A stretch of 14,070 nt of DNA from contig DEWM01000051.1 of assembly GCA_002363635.1 (NCBI GenBank), forward strand, positions 1-14,070, given 5' to 3'. The notes beneath the pieces are model-generated. The model made no database searches and was not told the origin of the DNA. It was given only the letters and a program-made list of their open reading frames with translations. Position numbers and translations under genes: made by a program. Below, in pieces: positions 7,128-14,070 of the stretch. The DNA comes from Caryophanales bacterium UBA3210 (GTDB lineage Bacteria; Bacillota_I; Bacilli_A; RFN20; CAG-449). Position 1 is the first letter of the stretch. Each line of letters starts with the position of its first letter.

Positions 7128-8986
7128 TATTGACCTTTCTTTAAATGCATAAGAAGCATTGAAATATCAGAAGGATTAACCCCTGAAATACGGGAAGCTT
7201 GTCCAACGTTCAATGGTCTAACAGCATTTAATTTTTGTCTTGCTTCAAGTCTAAGTCCATCCATATGAGTATAATCAATATTTCCCGGAATCTTGATTGA
7301 ATCAACTTTTCTTAATCTTTCTGCTTCTTTCATCTCTTTAGAAATGTAGCCTTCATACTTAATTAAGACTTCTAGTTGGAACATCTCTTCATCAGACATT
7401 TCTTCAAGTTCGATGTATTTAACTAGATCTTTTAATTTAACTGGAGGTCTACGGAGAATTTCTGCTCCTGTAGGTCCACCTTTGTAATCACTATAACCAA
7501 GTGAGTTCATATATTTAACAAAATCTTCTTTTTCACCCATATGTGTAGATTCAAGAAGAGCTTTGTTTCTATCAAATTTTGCCATTTTTTCTAATAGTCT
7601 ATTGTATCTTTCATCAGAAATTAATCCAATAGAATGTCCAATAGGAGTAAGTCTTAAGTCAGCATTATCGCTTCTCATAAGTAAACGATATTCTGCTCTA
7701 GATGAAAGTAAACGATATGGTTCTTTAGTTCCTTTTGAAACTAAGTCATCAATCATAACTCCAATATAAGACTGGTCTCTAGATAAAATTAAAGGTTCTT
7801 TACCATCAATTTTTCTACAAGCGTTAATACCTGCAATTAAACCAAGTGCTGCAGCTTCTTCATAACCTGAAGTACCACAGATTTGTCCACCGATAAATAG
7901 TCCAGGCCATTTACGGATTTCTAAAGAATAATCATATTCTTCAGTTTTAATAGCATCATATTCAATAGCGTAAGCATATTTTAAGATGACAGCGTGTTCT
8001 AGACCTTTTAAAGAATGAACCATTTCATCTTGAACATATTCTGGCATTGAAGTAGAAAAGCCTTGTAAATAGACAGAATCAGTATGAATAGATTCTGGTT
8101 CTAAGAATAATTGATGTCTTTCTTTATCCGCAAATCTTACTACTTTATCTTCAATAGAAGGACAGTATCTAGGACCAACCCCTTTAACTACCCCACCATA
8201 CATTGCAGATTCAAGTAAATGATCTCTAATAATTTTGTGAGTCTTTTCATTAGTATAAGTCAAATAACATTTAATTTGTTTATCTAAAGGCAAAATATTT
8301 GTATCTTCAAAGCTAAATTTTAATGGAGCGTCAGTACCAAGTTGTTCTTCAAGTACTGAATAATCGATAGAATCTGCTTTGATACGTTGAGGAGTACCTG
8401 TTTTAAGTCTAATGAGTTCAATACCCATATTGTCTCTTAAATAAGGTGATAAACCTTTAGAAGGTTTTTCTCCATCTGGGCCAGCTTCTTCAACGTGATG
8501 ACCACGTAAAATAACTGATTCCATATAAGTTCCAGTAGTAATAACAACAGCTTTAGAAGTAAACTCTTTATCACCAACTTTAACGCCAGTAACTTTTGTT
8601 TCATCATGAAGAAGCGCAGTTGCCATACCTTCATAGATTTCTAAGTTTTCAGTTTCTTCTGCAAACTTTTGCATTACTTTTGGATAATCTAATTTATCTT
8701 CTTGTGCTCTTAAGCATTGTACGCCAGGTCCTTTTCCGGTATTAAGCATCTTCATTTGAAGTTGGCCATAGTCAGCGCCTTTTCCCATCATACCGCCTAA
8801 AGCATCGATTTCTCTAACTACAATACCTTTTGCAGATCCACCGATTGATGGATTACAAGGCATGTTAGACATCATTTTTTTATTTAAAGTGATTAGTAAA
8901 GTTTTCTTTCCTAAATGTGCTGAAGCGAAGGCTGCCTCCATTCCAGCGTGTCCTCCCCCAATTACAATAACATCATAATTAGACAT
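7127..8986 (-). CDS. mnmG: tRNA uridine-34 modification enzyme MnmG (GidA)
   Basis: MnmG, an FAD enzyme, works with MnmE to add the carboxymethylaminomethyl group to wobble uridine 34 of several tRNAs, using methylene-tetrahydrofolate and glycine or ammonium. The FAD-binding [10 protein letters not shown] (10-19) opens the protein. [12 protein letters not shown] (43-54) contains C44 and [14 protein letters not shown] (272-285) contains C275, the two conserved active-site cysteines. [15 protein letters not shown] (81-95) and [14 protein letters not shown] are also typical, and the C-terminal helical domain that meets MnmE and tRNA ends with [14 protein letters not shown]. Length 619 is normal. 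Only 3 bases separate it from sufB; an AGGAG lies 14 bases upstream inside sufB, rather far for an ideal site. Its partner mnmE, often adjacent, is not in the window; the suf genes take that place. Confidence 0.97.
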   Translation of the reverse strand: MSNYDVIVIGGGHAGMEAAFASAHLGKKTLLITLNKKMMSNMPCNPSIGGSAKGIVVREIDALGGMMGKGADYGQLQMKMLNTGKGPGVQCLRAQEDKLDYPKVMQKFAEETENLEIYEGMATALLHDETKVTGVKVGDKEFTSKAVVITTGTYMESVILRGHHVEEAGPDGEKPSKGLSPYLRDNMGIELIRLKTGTPQRIKADSIDYSVLEEQLGTDAPLKFSFEDTNILPLDKQIKCYLTYTNEKTHKIIRDHLLESAMYGGVVKGVGPRYCPSIEDKVVRFADKERHQLFLEPESIHTDSVYLQGFSTSMPEYVQDEMVHSLKGLEHAVILKYAYAIEYDAIKTEEYDYSLEIRKWPGLFIGGQICGTSGYEEAAALGLIAGINACRKIDGKEPLILSRDQSYIGVMIDDLVSKGTKEPYRLLSSRAEYRLLMRSDNADLRLTPIGHSIGLISDERYNRLLEKMAKFDRNKALLESTHMGEKEDFVKYMNSLGYSDYKGGPTGAEILRRPPVKLKDLVKYIELEEMSDEEMFQLEVLIKYEGYISKEMKEAERLRKVDSIKIPGNIDYTHMDGLRLEARQKLNAVRPLNVGQASRISGVNPSDISMLLMHLKKGQ

Positions 8987-8989
8987 ATA

Positions 8990-10420
8990 TTAGCCAATTG
9001 CTCCTTCCATATCCATCTTGATGAGTTGGTTAAGTTCAACAGCATATTCCATAGGTAACTCTTTTGAGAATGGTTCAATAAAGCCCATAATAATCATTTG
9101 AGTTGCTTCTTTTTCTGTTAAGCCACGAGACATTAAGTAGAATAATTGTTCTTCATTAATTTTTGAAACAGTAGCTTCATGTTCTAAGAATGAATTGCTA
9201 TTGTTACAAATATTTGTAGGAATTGTATCTGAAGATGATTTGTCATCAAGAATCAAAGTATCACATTCAACGTGAGCCTTTGCTCCATCAGCATTTTTAC
9301 CAAAGAATACTTTTCCTCTATAGTTAGCAACTCCACCATTTTTAACAATTGATTTTGAAATAATTGATGAAGATGTATTTGGTGCTAAATGAATCATTTT
9401 AGCGCCTGTATCTTGATATTGATCTTTATCGCCTACTGCAATAGAAATAACATTGCCTTTAGCACCTTTTCCTGCAAGCATGCAGCAAGGATATTTCATA
9501 TTTCTAATTGAACCAATATTACCGTCTACCCATTCCATATGTCCGTTTTCACCGACATATGCTCTTTGAGTAACTAAGTTAATAATATTAGTTGACCAGT
9601 TTTGAATAGTAGTATATCTACAATGAGCATCTTTTAAGACGACAATTTCAACAACTGCTGCGTGTAAAGATTCTTGAGAATATTGAGGAGCAGTACATCC
9701 TTCAACATAATGGATATCTGCACCTTCATCAACAATGATTAATGTTCTTTCAAATTGACCAGTCTTTTCATTGTTGATTCTAAAATATGACTGTAAAGGT
9801 TTTTCAAGTTTGACACCTTTAGGTACATAGATGAATGAGCCTCCTGACCAAACAGCAGAATTTAATGCTGCATATTTGTTATCAGCAGAAGGAACGACTG
9901 TTGCAAAATATTTCTTGAAGATTTCTGGATATAACTGTAAACCCATTTCAGTTGATAAGAAGATAACTCCTTTGGATTCAACTTCTTCAAGCATATTGTG
10001 ATAAACAACTTCAGATTCATATTGAGTAGAAACACCTGCTAAAAACTTTTGTTCTGCTTCAGGAATACCAAGTTTTTGGAATGTTTCTTTAACAGTTTCA
10101 GGAACTTTATCCCAATCTTTTTCTTCGTTTTTCGCAACTTTTGTGTAGTAAACATATGAAGAAAAATCTAAATCATCAAGTTTAGGGCCATATGTAGGTT
10201 GAGGCATTGCTTCAAATTGTTTTAAAGCTTTTAATCTAAATTCAAGCATCCATTCTGGTTCGTGCTTAGCTTTAGAAATTGCTCTTACAACATCTTCATT
10301 TAAGCCTTTACCTGTTGTAAAGATAGATACGTCTTCATTTTTAAAGCCGTATTTTTCTTCGTGTTCTTTCTTTAATTCAAGGAAATCTTGCTGTGAGACT
10401 TTGTTTTCTTCATTACTCAT
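8990..10420 (-). CDS. sufB: Fe-S cluster assembly scaffold subunit SufB
   Basis: SufB forms the SufBC2D complex on which iron-sulfur clusters are built. The N-terminal helical part (about 1-130) precedes the long right-handed beta-helix core. The core contains [19 protein letters not shown] (198-216), [19 protein letters not shown] (240-258) and [10 protein letters not shown] (384-393); C386 corresponds to the cysteine thought to receive sulfur. [13 protein letters not shown] (409-421) contains the conserved H414-E415 pair at the cluster-building interface with SufD. The end ([14 protein letters not shown], then [16 protein letters not shown]) is canonical, and 476 residues is a usual length. 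The start overlaps sufU by 8 bases and has AGGAGG about 10 bases upstream. It is the last of five suf genes and runs straight into mnmG. Confidence 0.98.
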   Translation of the reverse strand: MSNEENKVSQQDFLELKKEHEEKYGFKNEDVSIFTTGKGLNEDVVRAISKAKHEPEWMLEFRLKALKQFEAMPQPTYGPKLDDLDFSSYVYYTKVAKNEEKDWDKVPETVKETFQKLGIPEAEQKFLAGVSTQYESEVVYHNMLEEVESKGVIFLSTEMGLQLYPEIFKKYFATVVPSADNKYAALNSAVWSGGSFIYVPKGVKLEKPLQSYFRINNEKTGQFERTLIIVDEGADIHYVEGCTAPQYSQESLHAAVVEIVVLKDAHCRYTTIQNWSTNIINLVTQRAYVGENGHMEWVDGNIGSIRNMKYPCCMLAGKGAKGNVISIAVGDKDQYQDTGAKMIHLAPNTSSSIISKSIVKNGGVANYRGKVFFGKNADGAKAHVECDTLILDDKSSSDTIPTNICNNSNSFLEHEATVSKINEEQLFYLMSRGLTEKEATQMIIMGFIEPFSKELPMEYAVELNQLIKMDMEGAIG

Positions 10421-10865
10421 AGTGATCTTTTCCTCCTAATAATTCAGTTACACCTCTAAAACCAATAGTTGCACATTTAATTCTTGAAGGTTGTCTATTT
10501 GTGTTCATAAAGACGATGGCTTCATCAAGAACTGAATCATCATATTCTTTTCCTTCAATCATGTTCATATATTGTTCGATGATGTATTCTCCTTCCTTAA
10601 CTGATTTACCAGTAAGTAATTCAGTCATGATAGAAGTTGATGCTGTTGAAATAGCACATCCATTACCATGCCAACAAACATCTTCAAAAACATCGTTAAC
10701 GACTTTAATTTGAATATAAATTTTGTCAATACATGAGTCAGATGACATGTAGACAGTTTTGTAAGAAGATTCGTCACTTGCTTCTCTTCTATTTCTTGGG
10801 TGTTGATAATGATCCATGATAACTTCACGCATCATTTCATTACTTAAATTAATTGAAAAAGGCAT
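10413..10865 (-). CDS. sufU: SufU, zinc-dependent sulfur-transfer partner of SufS
   Basis: In Firmicutes SufU accepts persulfide from SufS by zinc-ligand swapping and passes sulfur on. The 150-residue protein begins with the family-typical [13 protein letters not shown] (13-25). The four zinc-site residues are present as C45, D47, C70 and C131, in [28 protein letters not shown] and [10 protein letters not shown]. Between C70 and C131 lies the longer loop that separates SufU from IscU. The usual NPxCGD sequence is changed to SDSCID: the cysteine and aspartate remain, but the Asn-Pro and the glycine between the ligands are lost. C64, two residues before HGNGC, is an extra cysteine. The gene overlaps sufS by 17 bases and sufB by 8, with AAGGAGGAG upstream, so it is certainly expressed with them. 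Confidence 0.95.
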   Translation of the reverse strand: MPFSINLSNEMMREVIMDHYQHPRNRREASDESSYKTVYMSSDSCIDKIYIQIKVVNDVFEDVCWHGNGCAISTASTSIMTELLTGKSVKEGEYIIEQYMNMIEGKEYDDSVLDEAIVFMNTNRQPSRIKCATIGFRGVTELLGGKDHYE

Positions 10866-12078
10866 CTAAGAAATCTCCTCCTTCCTTTGCTGCATCGATT
10901 AATGCATCAATATCTTCTTTTGTGTTGTAGAAATATAGTGAACATCTAACTGTTGAATCAACATGTAAATAGTTATGTAATAATTTAGCGCAGTGTTCAC
11001 CAGTTCTAACACAAACTCCATAATGATTGAAATGTGAACCAGCATCTTGAGCAGGAACACCTTCAATATTGAAATCAATAATTCCAGTTGTTGAAGAAGA
11101 ATTATAAACAGTAACATTAGGACATTCTTTTAATCTCTCTAATGCATATTGTTTTAATTCTTTTTCGTATGCTTCAATGTTATCCATACCAATAGATTCT
11201 AAATAATCAATGGCTGCACCAAGTCCAATAGCGCCTGCAATATTTGGTGTGCCTGCTTCAAATTTAGTAGGAGTAGGTAAATAACTAAATTCACCTAAAA
11301 TATTAAAGGTGTTATTCATTCCTCCACCAAGTAACATTGAATCCATATTTTCCAGTAAGTCGTACTTACCATATAAAACACCAATTCCTGTAGGAGCACA
11401 TAATTTGTGTCCTGAGAAAACAAAGAAATCAACATCTAAGTCCTTAACATCAACTTTCATATGAGGAGTTGATTGAGCCCCGTCACAAACAAAGACCGCT
11501 CCTACTTCATGAGCTAAACGAGCAAGTTCTTTAATATCGTTAACATAGCCAAGAACATTAGATACTTGAGTAATAGAAACTAACTTAACATCTTCAGTTA
11601 AGACTTTCTTTAAGTTTTCTAAGGTAACTTCTCCGTTTTCGTTTAAAGGAATATATCTAATTTCTACCCCTTTTTCTTTAGCAATATTAAACCAAGGTAA
11701 AACGTTAGAAGCATGTTCAGTAACATCAATTAAAATGACGTCACCTTTATTTAATTTTTTAGAGTAACCATATGCAACCATATTAAGTGACATAGTAGTT
11801 CCGCTAGTAAAAACAATTTCTTTATCATCAGCGCCAATAAATTTAGCAACTTTTCTTCTAGCTTCGCTATATGCTACATCAGCATTATAAGCAAGTTCAT
11901 AGTCACCTCTATGAATATTAGCACCGATATTTTCATAATATTTTACTTCAGCATCAATAACCTGACGAGGTTTCAAAGTAGTTGCGCCATTATCTAAATA
12001 GACAAGTGGTTTGCCATCAACAGTTTTTGTTCCGTCAAGAAGAGGGAAATCTTTTCTTATTTTCTTAACATCGAACAT
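10849..12078 (-). CDS. sufS: Cysteine desulfurase SufS
   Basis: SufS is a PLP-dependent enzyme that takes sulfur from L-cysteine, giving alanine and an enzyme persulfide handed to SufU. Seen motifs include YLDNGATTLKPRQVI (27-41), TSGTTMSLNMVA (91-102), the PLP-stacking histidine in TEHASN (H122), D199 in VCDGAQS, the PLP lysine K225 in FSGHKLCAPTGIG (221-233) and the catalytic cysteine C363 in VRTGEHCAKLL (357-367). The canonical HHCAQP is EHCAKL here, a mild change. At 409 residues it has the normal group II length with a short active-site loop. The ATG lies 2 bases after the sufD stop, with GAGGAG in the sufD end. In addition to Fe-S clusters, such enzymes supply sulfur for tRNA thiolation in Firmicutes. 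Confidence 0.98.
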   Translation of the reverse strand: MFDVKKIRKDFPLLDGTKTVDGKPLVYLDNGATTLKPRQVIDAEVKYYENIGANIHRGDYELAYNADVAYSEARRKVAKFIGADDKEIVFTSGTTMSLNMVAYGYSKKLNKGDVILIDVTEHASNVLPWFNIAKEKGVEIRYIPLNENGEVTLENLKKVLTEDVKLVSITQVSNVLGYVNDIKELARLAHEVGAVFVCDGAQSTPHMKVDVKDLDVDFFVFSGHKLCAPTGIGVLYGKYDLLENMDSMLLGGGMNNTFNILGEFSYLPTPTKFEAGTPNIAGAIGLGAAIDYLESIGMDNIEAYEKELKQYALERLKECPNVTVYNSSSTTGIIDFNIEGVPAQDAGSHFNHYGVCVRTGEHCAKLLHNYLHVDSTVRCSLYFYNTKEDIDALIDAAKEGGDFLDAFFN

Positions 12079-12080
12079 AA

Positions 12081-12896
12081 CTATCTCTCCTCAATCTTGT
12101 TTTTGATAAGAGTAACAGTATCTTCATCCTTTTCGAAGTATTTAATAATTGGGTTTAAATAGCCAAGAGTAATTAATCTCTTAGCATCCTTTTCGGAAAT
12201 ACCACGAGAAGTTAAATAATAAATGTGTTCTCCATTAATTTGTCCACATACTGCAGAGTGAGCAGCTTCTACATCATTGTTGCCAATGCCTAAAATAGGA
12301 GATGCTTTAGCTTTACATTCTGGATCAAAGACCATAATTTTTGCAGCCTGATAAGCTTTGCACTTACTTGAATTTTTCTTAATATCAGAAGCACCTAAGA
12401 AATCAAGGCTTGCCCTATTTTCACATACGCCATAATTCATAGAATTTGAATATGTTTCTTTTGCATTATGGTTGATGTAAACAGTAAATGATTTTTTGTC
12501 ATCATCTTTAGCAAGTGATGCTAAATGCCATGTAGCACTTGCTTGTCTACCATTTAAATTAATAGTAACTACAGAATGATTTTCACCAACTGTGAAATCT
12601 GCAAAAGCGCCAGTAAAAGAAGCACCTTCATCAAGTTCAACATCTAAGTTAACTTTATTAAAGGAGTCAAAAGATGCTAATGCCAAATCAAGTGTTGCAC
12701 CACTCTTAACTAAGAACTTTAAAGTCTTATTTTGAGTAGAACCTGTAGCAATTAATTTAACATTTCCATTTTCACTAACCGTGAAATTAGTATCAGATTT
12801 GAATTCTGCTAAATCGATGATACCAGTTGCATCACCTTTAACTAAGAATTCATTTTCTCTAACGGTTAAGGTTTTTGAGTTTAAAAACTGTTCCAT
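12081..12896 (-). CDS. sufD: Short SufD-like subunit of the Fe-S assembly complex
   Basis: SufD is the SufB paralogue that forms the SufBC2D heterocomplex and helps iron enter. The protein is a beta-helix of short strands through about residue 205, followed by the diagnostic C-terminal section. That section runs from VEAAHSAVCGQINGEHIYYLTSRG (209-232, not quoted in full elsewhere), with H213 at the place of the functionally important SufD histidine, to SEKDAKRLITLGYLNPII, which packs against SufC. At 271 residues it is far shorter than the usual 400 or more: the N-terminal helical region and several beta-helix turns are missing. The start is fixed by GAGGTGA overlapping the sufC stop, and only 11 bases separate the two genes, so no upstream extension is possible. 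Four cysteines (C158, C179, C194, C217) are present. Assignment rests on the C-terminal motif plus its place between sufC and sufS, and is good. Confidence 0.92.
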   Translation of the reverse strand: MEQFLNSKTLTVRENEFLVKGDATGIIDLAEFKSDTNFTVSENGNVKLIATGSTQNKTLKFLVKSGATLDLALASFDSFNKVNLDVELDEGASFTGAFADFTVGENHSVVTINLNGRQASATWHLASLAKDDDKKSFTVYINHNAKETYSNSMNYGVCENRASLDFLGASDIKKNSSKCKAYQAAKIMVFDPECKAKASPILGIGNNDVEAAHSAVCGQINGEHIYYLTSRGISEKDAKRLITLGYLNPIIKYFEKDEDTVTLIKNKIEER

Positions 12897-12900
12897 ACCG

Positions 12901-12907
12901 TCACCTC
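12901..12907 (-). promoter_or_regulatory. Ribosome binding site fixing the short SufD start
   Basis: GAGGTGA on the minus strand lies directly after the sufC TAA and 4 bases before the sufD ATG. Since sufC ends at 12908, the coding region cannot extend further upstream, so the shortened SufD N-terminus is real. Confidence 0.75.
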
Positions 12908-13747
12908 TTATTTTGCTTTTGCTTGTTTTTCAATAGCACTTCTTGTTGCGCATTCTCCAATAGAAACTGTGTTCATTGAAGCATCTTGTTTTGCTACTTC
13001 AATTCCAAGTTCATATTTGATCCATTCATAGCCTTCTTTATCAACTCTATCAATAAGTTCTACACCACCAGTAACAGCAATTTTACCGTTAATCATAATA
13101 GCAACTCTAGTAGGCTTAATTAATGAATATAATCTTGCATAGTGAGAGATTGTTAAATAAGCAATGTCAGAATTTTCTTTTTGATAATTAATTGCATCAG
13201 CAACTCTAACAAGAGCATCGACATCAAGACCTGAGTCGATTTCATCAAGCATTGCAAATTGTGGCTTTAATAAAAGCATTTGTAAGATTTCATTTCTTTT
13301 CTTTTCACCACCAGAGAAACCTTCATTTAAGAATCTCTGTGCCATATCCATGTTAATATCCATTCTCTTAGATGCAGATTCAAGTTCTCTATAGAATTCA
13401 AAAAGCTTAATTGGCTTTTCTCTTCTTGAGTTCATTGCAGCTTTTAAGAAATCTGCGTTAACAACTCCTGGAACTTCGCTAGGATATTGCATACCTAAGA
13501 AGATACCTTTTCTTGCTCTTTCATCAACACTCATTGCTAAAACATCTTCACCATCTAATAAAATAGAACCTGATGTTACTTCATATTTAGGATTGCCCAT
13601 AATAGTAGCAAGTAAAGTTGATTTACCGTGACCGTTAGGACCAAGTAAAGCAATTGATTCACCTGGGTGTACTTCTAAATTAACACCCTTTAAAATTTCT
13701 TTTCCTTCAACAGATACGTGAAGGTCTTTAATAATAAGTTCTTTCAT
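12908..13747 (-). CDS. sufC: Fe-S assembly ATPase SufC
   Basis: SufC is the ABC-type ATPase that drives conformational change in SufBC2D; it is cytoplasmic, not a transporter. Walker A is GPNGHGKS (36-43), the Q-loop is in MQYPSEVPG (86-94), the signature is FSGGEKKR (144-151), Walker B with D-loop is LDEIDSGLD (167-175), and the H-loop histidine is H202. GYEWIKYELGIE marks the usual end of the protein; about 28 residues follow (from VAKQDAS to the end), including one cysteine, which makes it 279 residues instead of about 250-260. The ATG at 13747 has GAGG 9 bases upstream. It is the first gene of the suf group, and all regulation of the operon seen here lies upstream of it, notably a perfect 17-base palindrome. 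Confidence 0.97.
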   Translation of the reverse strand: MKELIIKDLHVSVEGKEILKGVNLEVHPGESIALLGPNGHGKSTLLATIMGNPKYEVTSGSILLDGEDVLAMSVDERARKGIFLGMQYPSEVPGVVNADFLKAAMNSRREKPIKLFEFYRELESASKRMDINMDMAQRFLNEGFSGGEKKRNEILQMLLLKPQFAMLDEIDSGLDVDALVRVADAINYQKENSDIAYLTISHYARLYSLIKPTRVAIMINGKIAVTGGVELIDRVDKEGYEWIKYELGIEVAKQDASMNTVSIGECATRSAIEKQAKAK

Positions 13748-13768
13748 GTGTTTATACCTCGAACTCTT

Positions 13769-13785
13769 CTATTGTATAACAATAG
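13769..13785. promoter_or_regulatory. Perfect palindrome upstream of sufC, candidate operator
   Basis: CTATTGT (13769-13775) and ACAATAG (13779-13785) are exact inverted repeats separated by three bases. The element ends 21 bases before the sufC ATG, just upstream of the ribosome binding site. It is not followed by a T-run, so it is not a terminator. It could bind a dimeric repressor of the suf cluster, possibly over the promoter -10, or form an RNA hairpin in the leader. No regulator is encoded in the window, and the sequence does not match the Fur or PerR consensus. Confidence 0.5.
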
Positions 13786-13799
13786 TAAGGTTTTTACTA
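13783..13799. repeat. Second inverted repeat overlapping the palindrome
   Basis: TAGTAA (13783-13788) and TTACTA (13794-13799) are inverted copies around a 5-base centre. The repeat shares three bases with the CTATTGT/ACAATAG palindrome, so the two structures could be alternatives in the leader RNA or two adjacent protein sites. It is short and may be chance in AT-rich DNA. Confidence 0.3.
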
Positions 13800-13918
13800 C
13801 CTAAATATTATTTTTAATAAAAATAAATAAATTGACATTTGAGTGTGAAAATTAATGATGTTTTTGTCACATTTTCTATCAATTTTTAGGCTATTTATAT
13901 AGTTTAATTTAAGTTTTT

Positions 13919-13956
13919 AAAAATATTATCAAAAACCATCAAAAAACATTAAAAAA
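13919..13956. repeat. Phased A-tracts with three near-identical 10-base units
   Basis: On the plus strand, runs of five, five, six and six A's start at 13919, 13931, 13941 and 13951. The last three belong to tandem units ATCAAAAACC, ATCAAAAAAC and ATTAAAAAAT (13928-13957). A-tracts repeated once per helical turn are known to give intrinsic curvature, so this stretch, about 170-210 bases upstream of sufC, is probably bent DNA. Confidence 0.5.
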
Positions 13957-13991
13957 TTGTCGATTGTTCTAATTATTTTACATCATTTTTA

Positions 13992-14006
13992 TATTTCACG
14001 GAAACA
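13992..14006 (-). other. parS-like sequence lacking one central base
   Basis: On the minus strand the sequence reads TGTTTCCGTGAAATA. It equals the bacterial parS consensus TGTTTCACGTGAAACA with the A after TGTTTC missing and one other change near the end. It lies upstream of the cluster that carries parA and parB. The missing base shifts the two half-sites relative to each other, so normal ParB binding would be doubtful; it may be chance, a decayed site, or a site suited to the divergent ParB. Confidence 0.3.
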
Positions 14007-14007
14007 A

Positions 14008-14042
14008 GGCAAAAATACTAGACATTTAAGAGGTTTTTTGCC
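14008..14042 (-). terminator. Possible terminator of a gene beyond the window edge
   Basis: GGCAAAAA (minus strand, 14035-14042) pairs with TTTTTGCC (14008-14015) around a loop of 19 bases, with some further pairing if one base bulges. On the minus strand it is followed by TTGTTT, a weak T-run. It could end a minus-strand gene lying past 14070. The stem is A/T-dominated and the loop long, so this is tentative. Confidence 0.3.
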
Positions 14043-14070
14043 CAACTTATAATATATTATTATAATAATT

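Larger units (their letters stand above)
13748..14070. other. Gene-free leader upstream of sufC
   Basis: I see no coding region in these 323 bases, which are extremely AT-rich. They hold the sufC ribosome binding site (GAGG, 13757-13760), a 7-3-7 palindrome, a second overlapping inverted repeat, four phased A-tracts, a parS-like 15-mer and a long-loop hairpin near the edge. The promoter of the suf cluster must lie here or beyond the window, but no good TTGACA/TATAAT pair could be fixed on the minus strand. The best guess is an extended -10 of the form TGTTATACA that lies inside the palindrome. No riboswitch or T-box fold was recognised. Confidence 0.6.

Noticed and set aside
13832..13860. TTGACA on the plus strand as a promoter for a divergent gene
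   Set aside because: The box is perfect, but at 15-19 bases downstream only poor -10 matches such as TAATGA occur, and no plus-strand gene begins before the window ends.
14047..14069. AT-only palindromes (TTATAATA..TATTATAA and ATTATTATAATAAT) as a PerR or Fur box
   Set aside because: The half-site spacing does not fit the 7-1-7 layout, and palindromes made only of A and T arise readily by chance in such DNA.
13748..14070. Replication origin in the AT-rich leader, given the nearby gid/par genes
   Set aside because: No DnaA boxes of the TTATNCACA type were found on either strand, and dnaA is not in the window. The AT-richness alone is not evidence.
1..14070. Mobile elements, CRISPR arrays, tRNA or rRNA genes
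   Set aside because: No transposase, terminal inverted repeats, spaced direct repeats or RNA gene signatures were seen on either strand.

Overview
The window is a very AT-rich, gene-dense stretch of chromosome with every convincing gene on the minus strand. The SufCDSUB order with a SufU-type partner, the mnmG-rsmG-parA-parB (gidA-gidB-soj-spo0J) block, strong AGGAGG-type ribosome binding sites and the protein flavour all point to a low-GC Firmicute, probably a member of Bacilli near the Erysipelotrichia/Acholeplasma/RF39-like lineages. That placement is an inference; no rRNA is present to settle it. The genetic code looks standard in the sense that tryptophan is UGG. All 14 stops are TAA (10) or TAG (4), never TGA.

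In transcription order (high to low coordinates): a 323-base leader without a gene (13748-14070) carries inverted repeats, phased A-tracts and a parS-like sequence. Then comes a tightly packed 13-gene series from sufC (13747) to rluB (528), in which neighbours overlap or are at most 19 bases apart. It holds iron-sulfur cluster assembly (sufC, sufD, sufS, sufU, sufB); tRNA and rRNA modification (mnmG, rsmG); chromosome segregation (parA, parB); and a protein-maintenance group (msrA with an extra N-terminal region, a large TPR-like protein of unknown function, a trigger-factor-like chaperone without its ribosome-binding domain). The 23S pseudouridine synthase rluB closes the series with a terminator at about 489-516. 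The DNA-binding protein HU follows as its own unit, with a likely promoter near 398-426 and a terminator at 17-55.

The functions fit together loosely as housekeeping. SufS mobilises sulfur from cysteine, SufU relays it, and SufBCD builds the cluster. SufS-type desulfurases also feed tRNA wobble-uridine thiolation, a modification on the same base that MnmG works on. ParA/ParB and HU act on the nucleoid.

The unusual points are several shortened or eroded family members. These are a trigger factor that starts just before the FKBP domain, a SufD reduced to about 271 residues, and a ParB whose nucleotide-binding motifs are strongly altered. There is also a perfect 7-3-7 palindrome just upstream of sufC and a 15-base parS-like site lacking one central base. 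I see no mobile element, CRISPR array, tRNA, rRNA or recognisable defence system. The window is mostly core genome with lineage-specific twists.
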